Shown: positions 38,998-48,410, counted from the first letter of the stretch. The stretch: 64,000 bases of DNA from Mesorhizobium sp. (GCA_019635735.1 JAHBYX010000009.1:154501-218500), one strand, 5' to 3'. The notes: generated from the letters alone by a model not told the origin. Numbers and translations are program-made.

Positions 38998-40983
38998 ATG
39001 AATTCGACGGCGTCTGCCGCCGATAGGCCGCTTGATACGTTTCCGAAGTACCTGGTGTGGAACGCGGAGCGCTTCGCAGGCCGGCCGGCGATGCGACACA
39101 AGAACTACGGCATCTGGCAAAGCTGGACGTGGAAGCAGCAGCTCGACGAGGTGCGGGCGCTGTCGCTCGGACTGCAGACTATCGGCCTGGTGCGCGGCGA
39201 CAAGGTCGCGATCGTAGGGTCCAATCGGCCGCGGCTCTACTGGACCTTCGCGGCGGTGCAGGCGCTGGGCGCCGTCCCCGTGCCGGTCTATGCCGACTCG
39301 GTCGCCGAGGAGATGGCCTATGTGCTCGACCATGCGGAGGTCCGCTTCGCCGTCGTCGAGAACCAGGAGCAGGTCGACAAGCTGCTCTCCGTCGCTGACA
39401 AGGTGCCGTCGCTCCACGACATCGTCTACGACGAGCCGCGCGGCATGCGCGACTACGACCCGAAGCATCTGCACGACTACGAAAAGGTTCGCGAGGCCGG
39501 ACTGAAGCGGCTGGAAGCCGGCGGGGTCGCCGAGGGGTGGCTCGCCGAGATCGCCCAGGGCAAGGGCTCGGATCTCGGCATCATCCTTTATACGTCGGGC
39601 ACCACGGGGCGTCCGAAGGGCGTGATGCTGTCCAACGACAACCTGGTGAAATCGGCGCTGCACGGCAACGCTTTCGATCACCTGACCGAGCACGAGACCA
39701 CCATTGCCTACCTGCCGCTGGCCTGGGTGGGCGACCACGTGTTCTCCTATTCGCAGTCCTATACGGCCGGCTTCTGCGTCGCCTGTCCCGAAAGCCCCGA
39801 CACGGTGACCGAGGACCGCCGCGAGATCGCGCCGACCTATTTCTTCGCGCCGCCGCGCGTCTTCGAGGGTCTGCTGACCGCGATGATGGTGCGCATGGAA
39901 GATGCCGGGCGAGCCAAGAAGCGTATGTTCGACAGCTTCATGGCGCATGCGCGAAAGGTGGGCGAGAGGATCCTGAACGGCGAGCCGGTCGGCGCCTGGG
40001 ACCGGCTGAAATATGCCGTCGGCGAGTTCCTGGTCTATGGCCCGGTGAAGAACCGCATGGGGCTCTCCCAGCTGAGGGTGGCTTACACGGCCGGCGAGGC
40101 GATCGGGCCGGAACTGTTCCGCTTCTACCGCTCGATCGGGCTCAACCTGAAGCAACTCTACGGACAGACGGAAGCGACGGTCTACATCACCGCCCAGCCC
40201 GACGGGCATATCCAGGCCGACACGGTCGGGCTACCCTCGCCCGGCGTCGAGATAAAGATCGCCGACAATGGCGAGGTGCTCTATCGTTCAGATGGCACCT
40301 TCATCGGCTACTACAAGAACGAGCAGGCGACGCGCGAGACCAAGACGCCTGACGGCTGGGTGAAGACCGGCGATGCGGGCTTCTTCAACGCCGACGGGCA
40401 TCTGAAGATCATCGACCGGGCCAAGGACGTGGGCAAGCTCAAGTCCGGCGCGCTGTTCGCACCGAAATACATCGAGAACGCGCTGAAGTTCTTCCCCGAC
40501 ATCAAGGAGGTCGTGGCCTTCGGCGACGGCCGCGACTTCTGCGCCGTGTTCATCAACATCGACCTGCAATCGGTCGGCTCCTGGGCCGAGCGCAACAACA
40601 TCGCCTACGCCTCCTATCAGGAGCTCGCCAACCATCCCGACGTCTACAGGATCGTCGGTCAGCACGTCGAGGCGGCCAACCGCAAGCTCGCATCAGAGCC
40701 GATGATGGCGGCCTCGCAGATCCGCCGCTTCCTGGTGCTGCACAAGGAGCTGGACGCCGACGACGGCGAGCTGACTCGCACGCAGAAGGTGCGCCGCTCC
40801 TTCATCGCGGAGCGTTACGGCGACCTGATCGAGGCGCTCTACGACGGCTCGACCAGCAAGCGGACGGAAACGGAGATCACCTACGAGGACGGGCGCAAGT
40901 CGAAGGTGGCCGCGACGGTCAGGATCGTCGATGCGCCGACATTCGGCGGCGCGGCCGAACCGATGCGGGAGGCGGCCGAATGA
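38998..40983 (+). CDS. AMP-binding acyl-CoA ligase (long-chain fatty-acid/aryl-acid CoA ligase-like)
   Basis: The 661-residue adenylate-forming enzyme would activate a carboxylic acid to its CoA thioester. The ATP loop ILYTSGTTGRPKGVML is at about residues 196-210, the core motif LYGQTEATVYI near 385, and GWVKTGDAGFFNADGHLKIIDRAKDVGKLKSG near 455-485. Its stop overlaps the ABC ATPase start (ATGA). Ligases of this type often head LivFGHMK-type transporter operons in alphaproteobacteria, so the transported acid is probably activated on entry. The chain length or aromatic nature of the substrate cannot be read. Confidence 0.9.
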   Translation: MNSTASAADRPLDTFPKYLVWNAERFAGRPAMRHKNYGIWQSWTWKQQLDEVRALSLGLQTIGLVRGDKVAIVGSNRPRLYWTFAAVQALGAVPVPVYADSVAEEMAYVLDHAEVRFAVVENQEQVDKLLSVADKVPSLHDIVYDEPRGMRDYDPKHLHDYEKVREAGLKRLEAGGVAEGWLAEIAQGKGSDLGIILYTSGTTGRPKGVMLSNDNLVKSALHGNAFDHLTEHETTIAYLPLAWVGDHVFSYSQSYTAGFCVACPESPDTVTEDRREIAPTYFFAPPRVFEGLLTAMMVRMEDAGRAKKRMFDSFMAHARKVGERILNGEPVGAWDRLKYAVGEFLVYGPVKNRMGLSQLRVAYTAGEAIGPELFRFYRSIGLNLKQLYGQTEATVYITAQPDGHIQADTVGLPSPGVEIKIADNGEVLYRSDGTFIGYYKNEQATRETKTPDGWVKTGDAGFFNADGHLKIIDRAKDVGKLKSGALFAPKYIENALKFFPDIKEVVAFGDGRDFCAVFINIDLQSVGSWAERNNIAYASYQELANHPDVYRIVGQHVEAANRKLASEPMMAASQIRRFLVLHKELDADDGELTRTQKVRRSFIAERYGDLIEALYDGSTSKRTETEITYEDGRKSKVAATVRIVDAPTFGGAAEPMREAAE

Positions 40984-41804
40984 ATAGTCCCGTGGATCGC
41001 GACAGCTTCACCGCCAAGCCTGACGGCATCGCCGACGGCGAGGTCCTGCTCGACCTGCGAAACGTGTCGCTCGCCTTCGGCGGCGTCAAGGCGATCACCG
41101 ACATCTCCTTCGATATCCGCAAGGGCGAGATCCGCGCGATCATCGGACCCAACGGCGCCGGCAAGACCTCGATGCTCAACGTCATCAACGGCTTCTACAC
41201 CCCGCAGCAGGGCAAGATCATCTTCCGCGGCAAGGAGCGCGTCGGCATGAAGCCGCACCAGGCGGTGGGGCAGGGCATCGCCCGCACCTTCCAGAACGTC
41301 GCGCTGTTCAAGGGCATGTCGACGCTCGACAACATCATGACCGGGCGCTCGGTGATGATGAAGCGCGGTCTCGGCTGGCAGATGCTCTGGCACGGACCGG
41401 CGCTGGCCGAGGAGATCGAGCACCGCAAGAAGGTCGAGGAGATCATCGACTTCCTCGAGATCGAGCATATCCGCCGCACGCCGGTCGGCAAGCTCCCCTA
41501 CGGCCTGCAGAAGCGGGTGGAACTCGGCCGGGCGTTGGCGATGGAGCCGTCGCTCCTGCTCCTCGACGAGCCGATGGCCGGCATGAATCTCGAGGAGAAA
41601 GAAGACATGAGCCGGTTCATCCTCGACGTGAACAGGCAGCGGGGCACCACGATCGCGCTGATCGAGCACGACATGGGGGTCGTCATGGACCTTTCGGACC
41701 GGGTGGTCGTTCTCGACTACGGACGCAAGATCGCCGACGGCACGCCCGAAACGGTGAAGTCCAACAAGGACGTCATCGACGCCTATCTCGGCGTCGCGCA
41801 CTGA
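40980..41804 (+). CDS. livG: Branched-chain-type ABC transporter ATP-binding protein (LivG)
   Basis: The 274-residue ATPase has Walker A GPNGAGKTS, the LivG insertion region (AVGQGIARTFQNVALFKGMSTLDNIMTG), signature LPYGLQKRVELGRALAMEP, Walker B LLLLDEPMAGMN and the switch histidine in IEHDMG. It is translationally coupled to the ligase upstream. LivF lies 4.7 kb downstream in the same operon. The signature LPYGLQKRVE replaces the usual LSGGQ, a normal LivG variation. Confidence 0.93.
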   Translation: MNSPVDRDSFTAKPDGIADGEVLLDLRNVSLAFGGVKAITDISFDIRKGEIRAIIGPNGAGKTSMLNVINGFYTPQQGKIIFRGKERVGMKPHQAVGQGIARTFQNVALFKGMSTLDNIMTGRSVMMKRGLGWQMLWHGPALAEEIEHRKKVEEIIDFLEIEHIRRTPVGKLPYGLQKRVELGRALAMEPSLLLLDEPMAGMNLEEKEDMSRFILDVNRQRGTTIALIEHDMGVVMDLSDRVVVLDYGRKIADGTPETVKSNKDVIDAYLGVAH

Positions 41805-41816
41805 AAGGACACGGTC

Positions 41817-41966
41817 ATGGATCTCGGAACGCTTCCTCTCACTCCCCTCGTCTCGCTGATCGCCGGCGTGCTCATCCTCGTGATGCCGCGGCTCCTGAAC
41901 TACATTGTGGCGATCTACCTCATCGTCGTCGGCCTGCTCGGCCTGTTCCCGCAACTGGCCGGATGA
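41817..41966 (+). CDS. DUF3096 small membrane protein
   Basis: The 49-residue protein is almost all hydrophobic, with two helices separated by MPRLLNY. The core (LVSLIAGVLILVMPRLLNYIVAIYLIVVGL) matches the DUF3096 family. It has an AAAGGA ribosome site and starts 12 bp after the LivG stop, inside the transporter operon. Function unknown; membrane location is clear. Confidence 0.82.
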   Translation: MDLGTLPLTPLVSLIAGVLILVMPRLLNYIVAIYLIVVGLLGLFPQLAG

Positions 41967-42003
41967 GACCCGCATCTTGAGCGCGCGCCCGCAGCCCACG
42001 TCG

Positions 42004-42600
42004 ATGAAGCATTTCCCGCCCGAGGAGCAGACGGGCGTGCGGATGCGCGACGTCACGCTCCTGTCCGACAACTGGTATTTCCTTAGCAAGTACCAGTTCG
42101 ATCTCCGGCTGCCGGACGGTTCCTGGCAGCCGCAGCAGCGCGAGGCCTACGACCGCGGCAACGGCGCGACGATCCTGCTCTACAACCGGGCGCGCAAGAC
42201 GGTGGTCCTGACGCGCCAGTTCCGGCTTCCCGCCTTTCTCAACGGCGGCGCCGGCTGGATGATCGAGACCGCCGCCGGCCTGCTCGACGGCGACGATCCG
42301 GGCGCCGCGATCCGGCGCGAGGTGGCCGAGGAGACCGGCTACCGCATCGGCGAGGCGAGGGAAGTCCTCGACATCTTCATGAGCCCCGGCTCGGTCACCG
42401 AGCGCCTGCATTTCTTCCTTGCCGAGTTCGACCCGGCCGACCGGCCGACCGACGGCGGCGGAGCCGAAGGCGAGACCGAAAACATCGAGGTGCTGGAAAT
42501 CGGCTTCGACGAGGCGCTGGCGATGGTCGCGCGAGGCGAAATCCGCGACGCCAAGACCATCCTGCTCCTCTACCACGCGCGCATCCACGGGATCCTTTGA
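42004..42600 (+). CDS. Nudix hydrolase, NudK-like (GDP-mannose pyrophosphatase type)
   Basis: The roughly 198-residue protein matches NudK-like Nudix enzymes: VTLLSDNWYFLSKYQFD near the N-terminus, TVVLTRQFRLPAFLNG, and the Nudix box GLLDGDDPGAAIRREVAEETGY (close to consensus, with Asp where Glu is usual at one place), then MSPGSVTERLHFFLAEF. The start is uncertain: ATG at 42004 or TTG at 41977, neither with a clear ribosome site. It lies inside the acyl-CoA ligase/ABC operon, 1 bp before the LivH start, so co-expression is certain while the link to transport is not. A CoA- or nucleotide-sugar substrate is possible. Confidence 0.83.
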   Translation: MKHFPPEEQTGVRMRDVTLLSDNWYFLSKYQFDLRLPDGSWQPQQREAYDRGNGATILLYNRARKTVVLTRQFRLPAFLNGGAGWMIETAAGLLDGDDPGAAIRREVAEETGYRIGEAREVLDIFMSPGSVTERLHFFLAEFDPADRPTDGGGAEGETENIEVLEIGFDEALAMVARGEIRDAKTILLLYHARIHGIL

Positions 42601-42601
42601 G

Positions 42602-43555
42602 ATGCTGAACGACATCCTCATCAAGCCCTTCGCCGACATGTTCGGCGCGCCCGACTTCCTTCTGCAGGTGCTGTGGGAGGGGCTCGTCTCGGGCGTGCTC
42701 TATGCGCTCATCGCGCTCGGTTTCGTGCTGATCTACAAGTCCTCGCGCATCTTCAACTTCGCGCAGGGCATCATGGTGGTGTTCGCGGCGCTGACGCTGG
42801 TCGGGCTGTACGAGAAGGGCGTGCCCGCCTGGATGGCGCTGCCGCTGACGCTCGGCGTCATGTATCTGCTGGCAATGTCGATCGAGCGCGTCGTGCTGCG
42901 GCCCCTGGTCAACCAGCCCGACATCATCCTGTTCATGGCGACCATCGGCATCACGCTGTTCCTGATCGGCTTCGGCGAGATCATCTTCGGCGGCGAGAAC
43001 AAGGTGATGATCACCGAACAGCTCGGCATCCCGACCGGATCCTGGGAATTCGAGCCGTTCGGCGGCTTCCTGTCGATCGAGCAGCGCGACGTGACGGCGG
43101 TCGTGGGCGCCGTCGTGCTGGTGGCGGCGCTGCTTCTCTTCCTCAACAAGTCGAAGATGGGTCGCGCCATCCGCGCGCTCGGCGACGACCATCAGGCCGC
43201 TCTCTCCGTTGGCATCTCGCTGTCGACGATCTGGGTCGTGGTCTGGTTCATCGCCGGCGTCATTGCGCTCGCGACCGGCATCGTCTGGGGTTCCCGCGCC
43301 GGCGTCTCCTTCGCGCTGGAGGTCATCGCCTACAAGGCGCTGCCGGTGCTGATGCTGGGCGGCCTGGAAAGCGTGCTCGGCGCCATCGTCGGCGGGCTTG
43401 CGATCGGCATCCTGGAGAAGCTGTTCGAGATCTACTGGGGCCAGCCGCTGCTCGGCGGCAACACCGAGACCTGGTTCGCCTTCGTTCTGGCGCTGATCGT
43501 GCTCCTGTTCCGGCCGCAAGGCCTGTTCGGCGAACGCATCATCGAGCGGGTGTGA
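42602..43555 (+). CDS. livH: Branched-chain-type ABC permease (LivH)
   Basis: The 317-residue permease has about eight helices, the LivH start (QVLWEGLVSGVLYALIALGFVLIYKSSRIFNFAQG), the loop KSKMGRAIRALGDDHQAALSVGIS, and the ending LIVLLFRPQGLFGERI. The ATG at 42602 directly follows the Nudix stop, and the longer upstream frame only reads through that gene. LivM begins 7 bp later. Confidence 0.93.
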   Translation: MLNDILIKPFADMFGAPDFLLQVLWEGLVSGVLYALIALGFVLIYKSSRIFNFAQGIMVVFAALTLVGLYEKGVPAWMALPLTLGVMYLLAMSIERVVLRPLVNQPDIILFMATIGITLFLIGFGEIIFGGENKVMITEQLGIPTGSWEFEPFGGFLSIEQRDVTAVVGAVVLVAALLLFLNKSKMGRAIRALGDDHQAALSVGISLSTIWVVVWFIAGVIALATGIVWGSRAGVSFALEVIAYKALPVLMLGGLESVLGAIVGGLAIGILEKLFEIYWGQPLLGGNTETWFAFVLALIVLLFRPQGLFGERIIERV

Positions 43556-43562
43556 GGATCTG

Positions 43563-44639
43563 ATGCTCTACAGAACCGCAGGCCAGTTCAAGACCACCTA
43601 CGAGGCGGACCACGCGCTGTTCCCGGTCCGGCAGGACGCGATCCTGCTCGGCGTCATCCTCACCCTCGCCTTCGTGATCCTGCCGCTCACCGCCAACGAG
43701 TTCGTCTTCAAGGCGCTGCTGATCCCGGTGCTGATCTACACGCTGGCGGCGCTCGGGCTGAACATCCTCACCGGCTATGCCGGACAATTGTCGCTCGGCA
43801 CCGGCGCCTTCATGGGGGTAGGCGCCTATGCATGCTACAAGATCATCACGATCTTCCCGGAAGTGAATCTCCTCGTGGCGATCGCGCTGTCGGGCTTCTT
43901 CTCTGCCGCCGTAGGTGTCGCGTTCGGCGTCCCCTCGCTCAGGATCAAGGGCTTCTACCTTGCGATTGCGACGCTTGCCGCGCAGTTCTTCCTCGTATGG
44001 CTGTTCGAGAAGTGGGCGTGGCTCTACAACTACAGCGCCTCCGGCGCGATCCAGGTGCCGACGATCGAGATGTTCGGTGTGGTCGTGGCGGGTCCGAACG
44101 CCAAGGCCATCACGCAATACTATTTCGTGCTGGGGGTGGTGACGCTCGTCACCATGCTCGCGATCAACATCACGCGCGGTCGCATCGGGCGGATCTGGAA
44201 GTCGGTGCGCGATATGGACATCGCCGCCGAGCTCGTCGGCATCAACCTGATGAAGGCGAAGCTGTCGGCCTTCTTTGTCTCGTCCTACATCGTCGGAATC
44301 TCGGGCGCGCTGTTCGTCTTCCTGTGGCGGGGCGCTGCGGAGCCGAACCTGTTCGACATACCGCTGTCGTTCCGCGTGCTGTTCATCGTCATCATCGGCG
44401 GGCTGGGCTCGATCCTCGGCAACTACCTGGGCGCCATGCTGATCGTCGCGCTGCCGGTGGTGCTGAGCTATCTGCCCGGCGCGCTCGGCATTCCGATCAG
44501 CTCGTCGATGGTGGAGCACCTCAATACCATGACCGTCGGCGCGCTCATCATCTTCTTCCTGATCGCCGAGCCGCACGGGCTGGCACGGTTCTGGGCGGTC
44601 CTCAGGGAGAAGCTCATCATCTGGCCGTTCCCTCACTGA
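43563..44639 (+). CDS. livM: Branched-chain-type ABC permease (LivM)
   Basis: The 358-residue permease has LivM traits: AALGLNILTGYAGQLSLGTGAFMGVGAYA, FGVPSLRIKGFYLAIATLAAQFFL and the coupling loop GRIGRIWKSVRDMDIAAELVGINLMKAKL. About nine helices are visible. It pairs with LivH upstream to form the membrane channel. The binding-protein gene follows after about 100 bp. Confidence 0.93.
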   Translation: MLYRTAGQFKTTYEADHALFPVRQDAILLGVILTLAFVILPLTANEFVFKALLIPVLIYTLAALGLNILTGYAGQLSLGTGAFMGVGAYACYKIITIFPEVNLLVAIALSGFFSAAVGVAFGVPSLRIKGFYLAIATLAAQFFLVWLFEKWAWLYNYSASGAIQVPTIEMFGVVVAGPNAKAITQYYFVLGVVTLVTMLAINITRGRIGRIWKSVRDMDIAAELVGINLMKAKLSAFFVSSYIVGISGALFVFLWRGAAEPNLFDIPLSFRVLFIVIIGGLGSILGNYLGAMLIVALPVVLSYLPGALGIPISSSMVEHLNTMTVGALIIFFLIAEPHGLARFWAVLREKLIIWPFPH

Positions 44640-44742
44640 GGGAGCGGCGCTGATCGCGGCAGGGGGACTGGTTCCCTGGCCGCAAGAAACGGGGTTGGTT
44701 CACCCCACCACATCGGGAAAACGGACTAGTGGAGGAAATGAC

Positions 44743-46038
44743 ATGAGGAAAGTACTGAAATCGACGCTTCTGGCGACGAGCATACTCTTCGCCGCGCCGG
44801 CATTCGCGCAGGACGTGCTGCACGTGCCGAACCTGTCCTACCGGACCGGGCCGTTCGCCACGAGCGGCACGCCGCTTGCCAACGGCCAGCTCGACTATCT
44901 CAACATGCTCAACGAGCGCGACGGCGGCCTCAATGGCGTGAAGCTCGACGGCACCGAGTGCGAGACGGGTTACAACACCGAGAAGGGCGTCGAGTGCTAC
45001 GAGAAGACCAAGGGCAATGCGGTCCTGACCCAGCCCTGGTCGACCGGCATCACGCTGCAGGTCCTGCCGAAGTCGCATGTCGACAAAATCCCGATCCTGG
45101 CGCCCGGCTACGGCTTCTCCGCCATGCAGGACGGCAAGACCTTCGAGTGGGCATTCAACCCGCCGTCGTCCTACTGGGACGGCGCGTCGATCCTGCTCAG
45201 CACGATCTCCGACGGCAACCTCGACAATCTCAAGGGCAAGAAGGTCGCGCTGCTGCATCTCGACCATCCCTACGGCAAGGAGCCGATTCCGCTGATGGAA
45301 CAGCTTGCCGCCAAGCACGGATTCACCCTGCTGCCGATCCCGGTCGGCCTCAAGGAGATGCAGAACCAGTCGGCGCAGTGGCTGCAGATCCGCCGCGAGA
45401 AGCCGGACTTCGTGCTGATGTGGGGCTGGGGCGCCATGAACGGCGGCGCGCTGACCGAGGCCGCTAAGACCAAGTATCCTATGAACCAGTTCCTGGGCAT
45501 CTGGTGGGCGGGCCACGACGCCGACCTGAAGCTCGTGGGCGAGGCCGGCAAGGGCTATCGCGCGGTTTCGTGGAGCTTCCCGAACAACGATGCCAAGGCG
45601 ATGCAGGACATCAAGAAGCTCGTTATCGATGCCGGCAAGTCGCAGGCGGCACCCGGCGAGTTCGACACGGTGTTCTACCAGCGCGGCGTGCTGATCGCCG
45701 CCATGGGGGTCGAAGGCATCAAGGTCGCCCAGGACAAGTTCGGCACGAAGGTCGTCACCGCCGAGCAGGTGCGTTGGGGCCTCGAGAACCTCGACTTCTC
45801 AGAGGCACGCATCAAGGAACTCGGGCTCGACGGCATGATCCCGCCCTTCAAGACGACCTGCGCGGACCATACCGGCCATGCGGGTGCATGGATCCTCGAG
45901 TGGGACGGCGCGAAGTTCATCAAGGCCTCCGACGTCATGCAGGCCGACCGCGCGGCGATCGATCCGCTGGTCGAGGTCAAGGCGAAGGAATACGCCGAGG
46001 CGAACAAGCCTTGGCCGATCTCGACCGAGTGCAAGTAA
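44743..46038 (+). CDS. Branched-chain-type ABC transporter substrate-binding protein (LivK-like)
   Basis: The 431-residue protein has a Sec signal (MRKVLKSTLLATSILFAAPAFA, cleavage near residue 22) and a type I periplasmic binding fold (LVNLSYRTG-like start, SAMQDGKTFEWAFNPPSS, KKVALLHLDHPYGKEPIPLMEQLAAKHGF). Four cysteines (C-ETGYNTEKGVE-C, then TTCADH and STECK at the end) suggest disulfides. It has a strong GGAGGAA ribosome site. A long GC hairpin lies just after its stop, as is common after binding-protein genes that need extra expression. The bound acid is unknown. Confidence 0.9.
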   Translation: MRKVLKSTLLATSILFAAPAFAQDVLHVPNLSYRTGPFATSGTPLANGQLDYLNMLNERDGGLNGVKLDGTECETGYNTEKGVECYEKTKGNAVLTQPWSTGITLQVLPKSHVDKIPILAPGYGFSAMQDGKTFEWAFNPPSSYWDGASILLSTISDGNLDNLKGKKVALLHLDHPYGKEPIPLMEQLAAKHGFTLLPIPVGLKEMQNQSAQWLQIRREKPDFVLMWGWGAMNGGALTEAAKTKYPMNQFLGIWWAGHDADLKLVGEAGKGYRAVSWSFPNNDAKAMQDIKKLVIDAGKSQAAPGEFDTVFYQRGVLIAAMGVEGIKVAQDKFGTKVVTAEQVRWGLENLDFSEARIKELGLDGMIPPFKTTCADHTGHAGAWILEWDGAKFIKASDVMQADRAAIDPLVEVKAKEYAEANKPWPISTECK

Positions 46039-46046
46039 GCGACATT

Positions 46047-46071
46047 GGCCGGCCCGGTTTCCGGGCCGGCC
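46047..46071 (+). other. mRNA hairpin after the binding-protein gene
   Basis: An 11-bp GC stem (GGCCGGCCCGG / CCGGGCCGGCC) with a TTT loop stands 8 bp after the stop codon without a T-run. It probably protects the binding-protein message or attenuates transcription into the yjbR-like and livF genes. Confidence 0.7.
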
Positions 46072-46090
46072 TGATCGTGGAGGCGGGCGG

Positions 46091-46465
46091 ATGGACGAGA
46101 CACTTCTGGCACGTGCGACAGCGCGTCTGCGCCCCATCTGCCTGGCCTTGCCCGAGGCGACGGAAAAGGAAGCTTGGGGCGACGTAACCTTCCGGATCCG
46201 TGACAAGATCTTCGCGATGATCAAGAGCGGTGACGGCCGCGTCTCGGTCTGGGCGAAGGCGCCGCCTGGCAGCCAGCAGGTGCTGGTCGGTTCGGATCCG
46301 GCAACATTTTTCGTGCCGCCCTATGTCGGGTCGAAAGGGTGGGTCGGCATGCGCCTCGATCGCGACCCGGACTGGACTGAAGTCGCGAACGTGGTCGCGC
46401 GGAGCTACCGGCTGGTCGCGCCAAGGCGGATCGGTGTGCAATTGGGGGATGGGAGAGCGAACTGA
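46091..46465 (+). CDS. MmcQ/YjbR-family protein
   Basis: The 124-residue protein fits the MmcQ/YjbR family: LRPICLALPEATEKEAWGDVTFRIRDKIFAMI, VSVWAKAPPGSQQVLV, PATFFVPPYVGSKGWVGMRLD and a closing SYRLVAP. The family has a double-wing-like fold proposed to bind DNA; its role is unproven. It lies between the binding-protein gene and livF in the transporter operon, with its stop overlapping the livF start (TGATG). The ATG follows a GAGGCGGGCGG stretch. Confidence 0.85.
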   Translation: MDETLLARATARLRPICLALPEATEKEAWGDVTFRIRDKIFAMIKSGDGRVSVWAKAPPGSQQVLVGSDPATFFVPPYVGSKGWVGMRLDRDPDWTEVANVVARSYRLVAPRRIGVQLGDGRAN

Positions 46466-47298
46466 TGTCGAACGCAGCGCCGATGGCCGAGACGGCCGAA
46501 CCGATCCTGTCGATCAACAATATCGAGGTCATCTACGACCACGTGATCCTCGTCCTCAAGGGCGTGTCGCTCACCGTGCCGCAGGGCGGCATAACCGCGC
46601 TGCTCGGCGCCAACGGCGCCGGCAAGACGACGACGCTGAAGGCGATCTCCAATCTGCTCCATGCCGAGCGCGGGGCGGTGACGAAGGGCAACATCCTGTT
46701 CGAGGGCAACGAGATCCAGTCGCTGTCGCCGAACGAACTCGTCCGCCGCGGCTGCATCCAGGTCATGGAAGGCCGGCATTGCTTCGGCCACCTCTCGGTC
46801 GAGGACAACCTGATGACGGGCGCCTTCACGCGCCGCGACGGGGCTTCCGCGATCCGCCAGGACCTCGAGATGGTCTACGACTACTTCCCGCGGCTGAAGG
46901 TGCGCCGCACGAGCCAGGCGGGCTATACGTCCGGCGGCGAGCAGCAGATGACGGCGATCGGCCGCGCGCTGATGAGCCGGCCGAAGATGATCCTGCTCGA
47001 CGAGCCGTCCATGGGCCTGGCGCCGCAGCTCGTGGAGGAGATCTTCGAGATCGTGCGCAAGCTGAACGAGGAGCAGGGCGTGTCCTTCCTGCTCGCCGAG
47101 CAGAACACCAACGTTGCGCTGCGCTACGCCAAATACGGCTACATCCTCGAATCCGGCCGCATCGTGCTCGACGGCGAAGCGCATGCGCTGCGGGAAAACG
47201 AGGACGTCAAGGAATTCTACCTCGGCATCGGCGGCGAGGGCCGCCGCTCGTTCAAGGACGTCAAGCACTACAAGCGGCGCAAGAGGTGGCTGGCTTAG
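46465..47298 (+). CDS. livF: Branched-chain-type ABC transporter ATP-binding protein (LivF)
   Basis: The 277-residue ATPase has Walker A GANGAGKTT, the segment GCIQVMEGRHCFGHLSVEDNLMTG, signature YTSGGEQQMTAIGRALMS, Walker B MILLDEPSMGLAP and switch AEQNTN. It begins with a short Ala-rich lead (MSNAAPMAETAEPILSINNIEV). The C-terminal extension (EGRRSFKDVKHYKRRKRWLA) is basic and longer than in E. coli LivF. It is the last gene of the transporter operon. Confidence 0.93.
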   Translation: MSNAAPMAETAEPILSINNIEVIYDHVILVLKGVSLTVPQGGITALLGANGAGKTTTLKAISNLLHAERGAVTKGNILFEGNEIQSLSPNELVRRGCIQVMEGRHCFGHLSVEDNLMTGAFTRRDGASAIRQDLEMVYDYFPRLKVRRTSQAGYTSGGEQQMTAIGRALMSRPKMILLDEPSMGLAPQLVEEIFEIVRKLNEEQGVSFLLAEQNTNVALRYAKYGYILESGRIVLDGEAHALRENEDVKEFYLGIGGEGRRSFKDVKHYKRRKRWLA

Positions 47299-47441
47299 AC
47301 GGCGCGTCCGGGCCGACGTCCTGTTCGGACAGTGTTTGAACGGGACCTGTCGCGGCGATCGTTGCCATTCCGGTCGCCGTACCGCACGATTGCAGACGGT
47401 CGCGACGCTGCCGACCGCAGGCAATCGGGACATCCATAAGT

Positions 47442-48410
47442 ATGCTTCTTTCGCTTCTCGGCGGTCTGGCGGGACTGATCATCGGCGCCGATCTGCTCGT
47501 GCGAGGCGCCGTCGGTTTGGCGCAGCGGCTCGGCGTCTCGTCGCTGCTGATCGGCCTTACATTGGTCGGTTTTGGAACATCCGTACCCGAGACTGCGACG
47601 GCACTTTCGGCCGTCCTGAGCGGCGCGCCGGGCATCGCGGTCGGGAACATTGTCGGCGCGAACATCGCCAACTGTCTTCTGATCGTCGGCGTCGCGGCAG
47701 CCGTCGCGCCCATCGCGGTCCCGGCGGATTTCATGAAACGCGAAGGCGCCGCCCTGATGGGCACGACGATATCGTTCGTTGCATGGGGGTCCTTCCTCGC
47801 CTTCGATCGGGTCGCCGGCCTTGTCATGCTGGCCTTGCTTTCCCTCTATCTGTGGTCCGTCGCGCAGCGCAGTTCCGTCGCCGACGATGTCGGCGAGGAG
47901 ACCACGGCGGACCTGGCGCAGCGCGAGGGGTGGCGATACGCGTTCGCCCGGTGGTTCGGCGCCTATCCCGTGGCGAGCGCGGTGAGCCTGATGCTGGGCG
48001 GAATCCTCCTCATCGTGTTCAGCGGACACGCCTTCGTCGATGGCGCCGTCTTGCTTGCGCAGTCCCTCGGCGTGTCGGATGCCGTCATCGGCGTCAGCGT
48101 GGTCGCGATTGGAACCACGTCGCCTGAACTGATCACCTCGGCCGTCGCCGCCCTGCGGGGGCGGCCGGGACTCGCCCTAGGAAATGCAATCGGCTCCTGT
48201 TTCTTCAACATCCTGGGGATCGGCGGGCTGATCGCGCTCGTCGAGCCGATCTCCATCCCGCGTAGCGTGGTGGTTTTCGATTTCCCGGTGCTGGCCGCCG
48301 CCACGGCACTGATGCTCTTTCTGGCTTCCACCGGCCGCACGGTCTCGCGACCGGAGGGGATCGCGCTGGTTCTCTTCTATTGCGCCTACATTCTCATGGT
48401 CACCCTCTGA
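47442..48410 (+). CDS. Calcium/sodium antiporter (CaCA family)
   Basis: The 322-residue protein has about ten helices in two inverted halves. Each carries the alpha-repeat: GFGTSVPETATALSAVLSGAPGIAVGNIVGANIAN in the first and AIGTTSPELITSAVAALRGRPGLALGNAIGSCFFNI in the second, with the ion-binding glutamates present (VPETA, SPELI). It belongs to the YrbG/CaxA group and would exchange Ca2+ (or K+) for Na+ across the inner membrane. It stands alone. Confidence 0.9.
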   Translation: MLLSLLGGLAGLIIGADLLVRGAVGLAQRLGVSSLLIGLTLVGFGTSVPETATALSAVLSGAPGIAVGNIVGANIANCLLIVGVAAAVAPIAVPADFMKREGAALMGTTISFVAWGSFLAFDRVAGLVMLALLSLYLWSVAQRSSVADDVGEETTADLAQREGWRYAFARWFGAYPVASAVSLMLGGILLIVFSGHAFVDGAVLLAQSLGVSDAVIGVSVVAIGTTSPELITSAVAALRGRPGLALGNAIGSCFFNILGIGGLIALVEPISIPRSVVVFDFPVLAAATALMLFLASTGRTVSRPEGIALVLFYCAYILMVTL

